NCBI GenBank assembly: GCA_028865845.1
Contig: JAGWJK010000362.1
Location: 1-5,535, forward strand
Source of the DNA: Rhizobiaceae bacterium
GTDB taxonomy: Bacteria; Pseudomonadota; Alphaproteobacteria; Rhizobiales; Rhizobiaceae
DNA length: 5,535 bases
Direction of reading: 5' to 3'
The notes under the pieces are model-generated. The model was not told where the DNA came from. It did no database searches and was given only the letters and a program-made list of their open reading frames with translations. This document shows, piece after piece, positions 1-5,151 of this stretch; position 1 is the first letter of the stretch; every line of letters starts with the position of its first letter. Made by a program: the position numbers and the translations under genes.

Positions 1-124
1 CGATCGGACCTTCGAGAAGCACGACACCGGGCGGCAACGTGCTGTCGCCGATGTTGCTGCGCAGAACATCCTCCGCGATCTCGTAGCGCTTCTGCGCGTT
101 CGGACGCGCCTGGTTTTCGGTCAT
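1..124 (-). CDS. GntR-like transcriptional regulator, N-terminal part (cut by window edge)
   Basis: Reading the minus strand from the ATG at 124-122 gives 41 codons that stay open to the window edge. The peptide begins MTENQARPNAQKRYEIAEDV and continues through LPPGVVLLEGPI. An early helix followed by a Leu-Pro-Pro-Gly turn and a Leu-x-Glu-x-Pro-Ile segment is the usual start of the GntR winged helix-turn-helix, where the motif leads into the DNA-recognition helix. The ligand-binding domain lies outside the window, so the subfamily (FCD type is the usual one beside such operons) is inference. The gene is divergent from the transport operon, which suits a local repressor of that operon and of itself. 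The start is not certain: no strong Shine-Dalgarno site precedes this ATG, and in-frame GTG codons lie upstream (at about 139 and 154), so the protein could be a few residues longer. Confidence 0.75.
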   Translation of the reverse strand, partial: MTENQARPNAQKRYEIAEDVLRSNIGDSTLPPGVVLLEGPI

Positions 125-203
125 CTGATGCAGTGGACTCACGTCGTTCCGATGCCTCACTCTTACGCCTTTTATAGCGCCAACATAGCGCAAAAATAAA
201 TGA

Positions 204-218
204 CTATTGAATACAAAA
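204..218 (+). promoter_or_regulatory. Candidate operator copy 1 (regulator side)
   Basis: This is the 15-base element CTATTGAATACAAAA, identical to the copy at 445-459. Its core TTGAATACAA (207-216) is a near palindrome; only one change separates it from the perfect TTGTATACAA. AT-rich palindromes of about this size with TTG/CAA-type ends are common operators of GntR-family regulators. The core centre lies about 88 bases upstream of the regulator's ATG, so binding here could control the regulator itself. It is embedded in a 35-base segment (196-230) that recurs in mirror orientation at 434-468. The binding protein is inferred from position, not shown. Confidence 0.55.
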
Positions 219-403
219 TATGTTTTTAAATTCGATTTCGCTGACGAAGTCGGTGATGGCAAGCATTGGTGGACAGATCCGCCGATGTGATTCAATCAGA
301 TAGCTTCTTCCGGTGAATGCCTTAAAACGGCTTTCGTCGTGGGGTTTCTTCGCCGTCATGCGCTCACGGGTCGTTATGGATCTCTGTTCCTTTTTGGTGC
401 TTC

Positions 404-423
404 ATCAAGATTGTCGTCTTGAT
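404..423. repeat. Short inverted repeat in the control region
   Basis: ATCAAGA (404-410) and TCTTGAT (417-423) form a perfect 7-base inverted repeat around a 6-base centre. It sits just upstream of operator copy 2 and ahead of the likely transcription start. It is therefore more likely a protein-binding site or chance than an RNA hairpin. There is no run of T after it to suggest a terminator. Confidence 0.35.
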
Positions 424-444
424 CGCTCGACTTTCTAAAAAAGT

Positions 445-459
445 CTATTGAATACAAAA
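445..459 (+). promoter_or_regulatory. Candidate operator copy 2 (operon side)
   Basis: This is an exact second copy of the 15-base element at 204-218, with the near-palindromic core TTGAATACAA at 448-457. It lies in a locally AT-rich stretch on the transport-operon side of the intergenic region, about 214 bases before the preferred GTG of the ATPase gene. It may overlap a weak -35 box (TTGAAT, 448-453), which would fit repression by blocking RNA polymerase. The core centres of the two copies are 241 bases apart, close to 23 turns of B-DNA, so a looped complex is possible. This is inferred from repetition and location. Confidence 0.55.
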
Positions 460-487
460 ATCATTTATGCCATGCTTTCATCATCAA

Positions 488-506
488 GGCGCTCGTTAGA
501 AGCGCC
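488..506 (+). repeat. GC-rich inverted repeat in the probable leader of the operon
   Basis: GGCGCT (488-493) and AGCGCC (501-506) pair across a 7-base loop. If transcription starts just upstream, this would form a small, stable hairpin in the 5' leader about 160 bases before the ATPase start. No U-tract follows, so it is not an intrinsic terminator. It may be chance in GC-rich DNA. Confidence 0.3.
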
Positions 507-666
507 GCAGGTGGAACTCATTGAAACGCCAAGGAACATCTCTTTGACGCGCATGTAATTTTTGCGCGAATGCAGACCGACGTCTGATGTCCGGATCGAC
601 GCGATTCCGGCGATGGCGGCGCTTTGCCCGAAGGGTGGTCCTTGCCTTGAAACTGGTAGGAATTCG

Positions 667-1739
667 GTGTCGACCGTTCTTCAGCTCAAGAAAGTCCTCA
701 AGTCGTATGGTGGGGCGCCAGCGCTCGACGCGGTGGATTTCTCTCTGCCCGACAACGCCTATATCGCACTGCTCGGCCCCAGCGGCTCAGGCAAGACGAC
801 GCTGCTGCGCGTCATAGCGGGTTTTGAGGAGCCGGACTCCGGTTCGATCCTTTTTCACGGAAAACGCCTCGATGGTGTCGCCCCGCACGACCGCGGCATC
901 GGCTCGTTTTCCAGAATTTTGCACTGTTTCCGCATCTGTCCGTTGCCGAAAACGTCGGCTTCGGCCTGCGCAACCGCAAGGTCGATCCGGTGACCGATGC
1001 GCGCGTCCTGGCAGCAAGGGTTCAGGACATGCTGGCGCTGGTCGGCCTCAAGGGTTTTGAGGATCGCGCTGTCACCCAGATTTCCGGCGGTCAACGGCAG
1101 CGCGTCGCGCTCGCACGTACCCTGGTAACCGAGCCGAAGATGGTGTTGCTCGACGAACCGCTCGGAGCGCTCGACGCCAATTTGCGTGGTCGGATGCGAA
1201 GCGAACTCAAGGCTATCCGCGAACGCTGCGGCGTGACCTTCCTGCATGTGACCGGCAGCGAGTCCGAGGCCCTGGCGATGGGCGATCTCGTGCTGGTTCT
1301 CGATCGTGGCCGCATCGCACAGGCTGCCGCTTCGGACGTCGTCTACAACAGCCCGTCGACCGCGGCCGTCGCCCGCTTTCTCAACTGCTACAACCTGTTT
1401 GGCGGAAGCGTGGTCGAGGATGCTTTCGTCGGCCCTGCCGGCCGGTTTCCCTTGAGCGCATCACGCCGGAAGGCGCCACAACCGGCCTATGCCATCCGCT
1501 ACGACCGCGTCTCGATCCGCCCCCGTGAAGCCAGTTTGTCGGCTGACGAGGTCCGCATCGAAGGAGATTTCATCGCCAGCGAATATTCGGGTGCGGCGGT
1601 CAACTCCTTCTTCGCGCTCGATGGCGGCCACGTCTTCGAGGTCGAGTCCCACCTTAGCCATGCGCGTCCGCCGGCCTTCGTTGAAAAGAACCGCTATGCG
1701 CTCGTCTGGAAGAAGGAAGATGCCCTTGTCTTCGGTTGA
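667..1739 (+). pseudogene. ABC importer ATPase (PotA-like), split by a frameshift at about 906
   Basis: This is the ATP-binding subunit expected to energise the two permeases downstream. The preferred start is GTG 667: AGGA at 658-661 lies 5 bases upstream, and the product starts VSTVLQLKKVLKSYGG as ABC proteins do. The frame is open further upstream, but without ABC-like sequence. In this frame Walker A is GPSGSGKTT (residues 37-45). The frame then fails after HDRGIGS at 906. Shifting back by one base restores VFQNFALFPHLSVAENV, the Q-loop region, and the rest stays intact to 1739. Restored, the protein would be 357 residues, normal for the family. It would carry signature ISGGQ (139-143), Walker B with D163 and E164, D-loop GALD (167-170), and a TOBE-type C-terminal domain from about 274. 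The H-loop reads VTGSESEA instead of the usual V-T-H-[DN]-Q-x-E-A, so Gly197 replaces the switch His. One lost G near a T4 run explains the break; sequencing error or true mutation cannot be told apart here. No convincing programmed slippage site is visible. Confidence 0.85.
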
Positions 1740-1784
1740 TGTGAACCTTCTGAACCCTTTCCCCGCATCCAAGGAGCGTGAGAG

Positions 1785-2684
1785 ATGACCATGGTTGCGA
1801 CGAGCGAAGACACGGCGCAGGAAAGCGCAACCGTGCGCCGGAAATCCAACACGACCTTCTGGCTGCTGGCACCCGGCATGATCTGGATGGTCGCCTTTCT
1901 CGTCCTGCCGATGCTGATGATGGTCTATGTTTCCTTCTGGACGCAGACGACCTTCAAGATCGAGCCGACACTGACGTTTCAGAGCTGGGTCACTTTTCTG
2001 ACCAGCGCCACCTATCTCGGCGCCCTCTGGACAACGATCCGCATCTGGCTGCTGGTGCTGGTCTCGACGCTCGTCGTCGGCTATCCGGCGGGACTCTTCG
2101 TCGGACTTCTCATCAAAAACAAGACGTTGCAGACGGTGTTGCTTGTTCTCTGCGTCATTCCATTCTGGACATCCTTTCTGATCCGCGTGCTCGCGTGGCG
2201 GCCGATGCTCGGCACGGAGGGCGCGATCAATATGATCCTGATGAATCTCGGTATCGTGAAGCAGCCGATCGAGGTGCTGTTGTTTTCGGAGCTGTCGGTC
2301 ATCATCGGCATGACGCAGATTTATTGCGTCTTCATGGTCGGGCCGATCGCATTCATGATGGGCCGCATAGATGCCTCGGTTATCGAGGCCGCACAGGATC
2401 TCGGCGCCGGTTTCTGGCGCATCTTCCGCACAATCATCCTTCCGCTTTCCATGCCGGGCGTCGTCGTCGGTGCGATCTTCGTTTCCGTGATGGTCCTCGG
2501 CGAATTCGCCACGTCGGCCGCCTTATCCGGACGCAAGGTCAACCTGCTCGGCAACATCATCGTCACTCAGGTCGGCTCGCTGAAATGGGCCTTTGCCGCC
2601 GTGGCCGGTGTGGTCCTGACGATCGTCATGGGCGCGGTCATCGCCGCCCTGCTCAAGGTCGTCGACCTCAGGAAGGAGCTCTGA
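1785..2684 (+). CDS. ABC transporter permease, first subunit (PotB-like)
   Basis: This 299-residue inner-membrane protein would form one half of the import channel. The start ATG has AAGGAG at 1771-1776, 8 bases upstream; a second ATG two codons later is possible. About 23 polar residues precede six hydrophobic spans at roughly 25-51, 82-110, 116-137, 168-192, 222-247 and 267-292. Between spans 4 and 5 is the cytoplasmic EAA loop (201-225), beginning EAAQDLGAGFW and ending ILPLSMPG, which docks onto the ATPase. The segment PFWTSFLIRVLAW (126-138) is typical of the PotB branch of polyamine/opine-type permeases. It follows the ATPase gene by 45 bases and ends 2 bases before the second permease start, so the two are almost certainly cotranscribed and made together. 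The substrate cannot be read from the sequence. Confidence 0.92.
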   Translation: MTMVATSEDTAQESATVRRKSNTTFWLLAPGMIWMVAFLVLPMLMMVYVSFWTQTTFKIEPTLTFQSWVTFLTSATYLGALWTTIRIWLLVLVSTLVVGYPAGLFVGLLIKNKTLQTVLLVLCVIPFWTSFLIRVLAWRPMLGTEGAINMILMNLGIVKQPIEVLLFSELSVIIGMTQIYCVFMVGPIAFMMGRIDASVIEAAQDLGAGFWRIFRTIILPLSMPGVVVGAIFVSVMVLGEFATSAALSGRKVNLLGNIIVTQVGSLKWAFAAVAGVVLTIVMGAVIAALLKVVDLRKEL

Positions 2685-2686
2685 TC

Positions 2687-3532
2687 ATGAATAACGGCAG
2701 CATCAAGCTCGGCCTCGGCGTTTATACGACCCTTTTTCTTATCTTCCTCTACGCACCACTTGTCGTTCTCGCGATCCTGTCCTTCCAGACGGGTCCGGAG
2801 GGTGGGCCGCAGTTTCCGATCATCGAATGGTCGACCTATTGGTATCGCCATCTCTTCGGGCTGACGCCGCCGTCGCGCATCGCGCCATTGCCGATCGATC
2901 AGGCGCTGATCCGCTCGCTATCGTTGGCATTGATGACGATGATCGTCTCGACCGTGCTCGGCGTCATGTCTGCCCAGGCTTTCCGCCGCAGGTTCCGCGG
3001 TTCGGGCGTGGTCTTCTACCTGATCGTCCTCGGCATGATGGTGCCCGGAGTACTCGTCGGTCTCGGCATGGCGCTCGTTGCTAATGCCTTCGGCATTGAT
3101 CGGAATTGGTGGAGCACGGCATTCGTTCTGCATGTGGTCTATACGTTCCCATTCGCCTTCCTGGTCATGCTCGCAATCTTCAATCGCTTCGACCCGAGCA
3201 TGGAAGAGGCGTCGTGGTCGCTCGGCGTGACGCCCATCCGCACCTTTCGCAAGGTGACCTTCCCGCTGATCTTCCCAGGCGTGCTCTCGGCGATGCTCTT
3301 TGCCTTCACGCTTTCCTATGACGAATTTTCGCGCACCCTGTTTGCCTCCGGCCGTGAACTGACACTGCCCCTGGCGATCTACGGCACCTTCTCCGTCGAG
3401 GTGCATCCGAACGTTTTTGCCTTCGGTGTCCTGACCACGCTGTTCTCGTTCGCACTGCTCGGCACCTACGCGATCCTCATGGGGATGTCGGTGCGCCGCG
3501 CCAAGCGTTTCCGTATCCAGGAGGACGCATGA
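2687..3532 (+). CDS. ABC transporter permease, second subunit (PotC-like)
   Basis: This 281-residue inner-membrane protein is the partner of the preceding permease. The ATG at 2687 is chosen because GGAAGGAG (2671-2678) lies 8 bases upstream, inside the end of the previous gene, and because the product starts MNNGSIKLGLGVYTTLFLIF, a normal first membrane span. The same frame is open far upstream through the other permease gene, but that part has no membrane character and is not coding. Six spans are visible at about 10-32, 77-97, 108-131, 144-165, 196-217 and 243-268. The EAA loop runs from EEASWSLG (173-180) to FPLIFPG (192-198). A longish periplasmic stretch at about 34-75 is present between spans 1 and 2. 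Its stop overlaps the first dehydrogenase start as ATGA, suggesting translational coupling. Confidence 0.92.
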   Translation: MNNGSIKLGLGVYTTLFLIFLYAPLVVLAILSFQTGPEGGPQFPIIEWSTYWYRHLFGLTPPSRIAPLPIDQALIRSLSLALMTMIVSTVLGVMSAQAFRRRFRGSGVVFYLIVLGMMVPGVLVGLGMALVANAFGIDRNWWSTAFVLHVVYTFPFAFLVMLAIFNRFDPSMEEASWSLGVTPIRTFRKVTFPLIFPGVLSAMLFAFTLSYDEFSRTLFASGRELTLPLAIYGTFSVEVHPNVFAFGVLTTLFSFALLGTYAILMGMSVRRAKRFRIQEDA

Positions 3533-4272
3533 TGTCGCAGAAGCCCTCCGCAATCGTCACCGGCGCCGGCTCGGGCATCGGCCGCGCCATCGCCCTTCGT
3601 CTTGCAGCCGATGGTTACGCCGTTCTCGTCAATGATCTCTCCGAGGACCGGGCTCTGTCCGTCGCATCTGAAATCGTCGAGGCAGGCGGCGCGGCGACTG
3701 CGGTCGCGGGCGATGTCGCCCGGCCCGAGGATGTGGCCGTGGTTCACGCGGCGGCAGTGGCCGCCCATGGCGACGTTGCCCTTCTCGTCAACAACGCTGG
3801 CATTGCCCATCAGGCTGCCTTCGAGCACCTCGAGGTCGGGGATTTCGACCGCATGTTTGCAGTCCATGTCCGCGGCAACTTTCTGATGACCAAGGCGGTC
3901 CTGCCGTCGATGTTGGCACGCGGCGAAGGCGTCATCATCAATATCGCTTCGCAGCTAGGACAGATCGGCGGCATCGAGCTCGTTCATTATTCCGGCGCGA
4001 AGGCAGCCATCATCGGCATGACGAAGTCGCTCGCTCGCGAGGTGTCGAGCCGTGGCGTACGCGTCAACGCCGTGGCGCCGGGGCCGATCAACACGCCGCT
4101 CGTCCAGGGGCTTTCCGCAGAATGGCAGGAGCGCAAGAAGCGTGAATTGCCGCTCGGTCGCTTCGGCGAGCCTGATGAGGTCGCCGCGACCGTGGCGTTT
4201 CTCGCCTCGCCCGCAGCCAGCCTCTTCGTCGGCCAAACGCTCGGACCCAATTCCGGCGATGTGATGCTCTGA
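3529..4272 (+). CDS. Short-chain dehydrogenase/reductase 1, probably NAD(H)-dependent
   Basis: This 247-residue classical SDR is predicted to be a cytoplasmic oxidoreductase acting on a hydroxyl or keto group. It has the Rossmann glycine motif TGAGSGIG (11-18), Asp36 at the end of strand 2 (a marker of NAD over NADP preference), NNAG (88-91), and catalytic Ser141, Tyr154 and Lys158 in YSGAK with the usual 13-residue Ser-Tyr spacing. The position that normally holds the tetrad Asn (V-N-x-x-G) reads V-H-V-R-G, so His113 stands there. The C-terminus reads GQTLGPNSGDVM instead of the common ending with Asp-Gly-Gly. A strong AGGAGG lies at 3519-3524. ATG 3529 overlaps the previous stop by 4 bases; ATG 3532, one codon later, is better spaced and may be the true start. 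It resembles FabG-like reductases, but its place in a transport operon argues for substrate catabolism, not fatty-acid synthesis. The substrate is unknown. Confidence 0.9.
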   Translation: MMSQKPSAIVTGAGSGIGRAIALRLAADGYAVLVNDLSEDRALSVASEIVEAGGAATAVAGDVARPEDVAVVHAAAVAAHGDVALLVNNAGIAHQAAFEHLEVGDFDRMFAVHVRGNFLMTKAVLPSMLARGEGVIINIASQLGQIGGIELVHYSGAKAAIIGMTKSLAREVSSRGVRVNAVAPGPINTPLVQGLSAEWQERKKRELPLGRFGEPDEVAATVAFLASPAASLFVGQTLGPNSGDVML

Positions 4273-4285
4273 AAGGAAGATGCAG

Positions 4286-5053
4286 ATGAACAATCCAGAA
4301 AAGCGCGTTGTCATCGTCACCGGCGCAGGTATCGGTATCGGCCAGGCGACCGCAAAGGCGTTCGCCGCGCTCGGCGATCATGTCGTCGTCACAGACATTC
4401 TTGAGGCCGAGGGCGAGTGCACCGTTCGCGACATTCTCGCTGCCGGCGGTTCGGCCGAGTTCCGCCGTTACGACGTGCGCTCGACGGAGGCTGCCAACAG
4501 TCTGGTCGAGGACGTTGTGGCACGCTTTGGCAAGATCGACGTCATCGTCGCCAATGCAGGCATCGCCCATCGCACGCCGCTGGACAAGCTCAACGACGAC
4601 AAATGGGACCTGACCATGGATGTCGACCTCAAGGGCATCTTCCGGCTGGTCCGGGCCGCAGCCCCCGGCATGCGTGCCCGCCGATCAGGCAGCATCATCG
4701 CGCTCTCCTCCATCATGGGCGTGGCCTACGGGTGGGACGAACACGTCCACTATTCGGCCGCGAAATCCGGCGTCGTCGGCCTGGTGCGCGGGCTTGCCGT
4801 CGAATTGGCGAAGGATGGCGTCCGGGTCAACGGCATTGCACCTGGTTACATCCGCACGGCGCAGCTTCTTTCCGAAGAGAATTCGCTTGGCCCGGCAGGC
4901 GCGGAGAAGGCGGCAGAGTTCATTCCGATGGGCCGGCTCGGCGAGCCCGAGGATATCGCGGACGTGATCGCATTCCTCGCCTCGCGGAGCGCGAGATACA
5001 TGACCGGCCAGGTTCTGGTCGTCGATGGTGGCCTCCTCGTGGGGCGGTACTGA
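4286..5053 (+). CDS. Short-chain dehydrogenase/reductase 2, probably NAD(H)-dependent
   Basis: This is a second classical SDR of 255 residues, clearly different from its neighbour. The ATG at 4286 is preferred over ATG 4280 because AAAGGAAG (4272-4279) almost touches 4280 but sits at a proper distance from 4286; the upstream ATG would add only Met-Gln. It shows TGAGIGIG (12-19), Asp37 as the NAD-type acidic residue, NAG (90-92), Tyr156 and Lys160 in YSAAK, and the probable catalytic Ser142, one residue further from Tyr than usual. The tetrad Asn position holds Asp114 in V-D-L-K-G. The protein ends with the common V-V-D-G-G motif (245-249). It starts 13 bases after the first SDR gene. Two dehydrogenases with different tails in one catabolic operon suggest two oxidation steps or a polyhydroxylated substrate with intermediates. 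That is inference. Confidence 0.9.
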   Translation: MNNPEKRVVIVTGAGIGIGQATAKAFAALGDHVVVTDILEAEGECTVRDILAAGGSAEFRRYDVRSTEAANSLVEDVVARFGKIDVIVANAGIAHRTPLDKLNDDKWDLTMDVDLKGIFRLVRAAAPGMRARRSGSIIALSSIMGVAYGWDEHVHYSAAKSGVVGLVRGLAVELAKDGVRVNGIAPGYIRTAQLLSEENSLGPAGAEKAAEFIPMGRLGEPEDIADVIAFLASRSARYMTGQVLVVDGGLLVGRY

Positions 5054-5058
5054 GCGCA

Positions 5059-5082
5059 GGTATCCGGCAAGGGCCGGATATC
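5059..5082 (+). repeat. Strong intercistronic hairpin before the binding-protein gene
   Basis: TATCCGGC (5061-5068) and GCCGGATA (5073-5080) form a perfect 8-base stem with loop AAGG. A G-U pair and a further G-C pair can extend it to 10. It starts 6 bases after the second SDR stop. No U-tract follows, so it is not a standard intrinsic terminator. In binding-protein operons such hairpins often act as RNA-processing or stability elements that set different levels of neighbouring messages; that role here is inferred. It could also be one copy of a dispersed palindromic repeat. Confidence 0.55.
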
Positions 5083-5151
5083 AGGCGACAGGGCAATGAA
5101 GCAGGCCCGCAAAGGGCTCAGGGAACAGCAATCAGCACTGGAGAACTTGAG

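Larger units (their letters stand above)
125..666. promoter_or_regulatory. Divergent control region between the regulator and the transport operon
   Basis: About 540 bases lie between the start of the regulator gene and the preferred start of the ABC ATPase gene. No convincing gene is present. The stretches at about 160-240 and 430-470 are clearly more AT-rich than the coding DNA. They carry two copies of a 15-base element, listed separately as candidate operators. Other structure includes a 7+7 base inverted repeat at 404-423, a GC-rich 6+6 inverted repeat at 488-506, and two ATAGCGC direct repeats at 174-180 and 185-191. No strong match to the alphaproteobacterial housekeeping promoter was found. 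A weak plus-strand candidate has TTGAAT (448-453) as -35 with CATGCT (471-476) as -10, spacing 17. Another weak one has TTGACG at 544-549. On the minus strand a weak candidate is TTCAAT followed 18 bases later by TATGTT. If the transcript starts near 480, its leader is almost 190 bases long. Confidence 0.6.

Noticed and set aside
204..359. Minus-strand 51-codon open frame in the control region.
   Set aside because: It has only a weak ribosome site, no recognisable motif and ends inside the candidate operator. It is too short and unsupported to call.
472..558. 28-codon open frame in the leader of the operon.
   Set aside because: No Shine-Dalgarno site precedes the ATG and the peptide has no attenuator-like run of one amino acid.
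562..666. TTG start at 562 adding 35 residues to the ATPase.
   Set aside because: The added residues do not resemble any ABC N-terminus, and GTG 667 has a well-placed AGGA and a standard ABC beginning.
901..917. Programmed -1 frameshifting to make the full ATPase.
   Set aside because: No X-XXY-YYZ slippery sequence lies in the right phase, and slipping Phe-tRNA from TTT to GTT would mispair at the first base. A one-base loss is simpler.
990..1739. Separate gene starting at GTG 990 for the C-terminal part of the ATPase.
   Set aside because: The frame already encodes conserved Q-loop sequence upstream from about 906, and there is no ribosome site before 990. It is the second half of a frameshifted gene.
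1778..2686. Long upstream extension of the second permease frame, giving a 584-residue open frame.
   Set aside because: It lies out of frame over the first permease gene, is rich in Arg, Asp and His with no membrane or domain character, and is open only because GC-rich DNA has few stops. The real start at 2687 has its own Shine-Dalgarno site.
2918..3553. Minus-strand open frame of 211 residues opposite the second permease.
   Set aside because: The translation is charged and low in hydrophobic residues with no recognisable motif. The plus strand encodes a clear six-span permease.
5059..5082. Intrinsic terminator after the second SDR gene.
   Set aside because: The stem is good but is followed by TCAGGCGACA, not a T-run.
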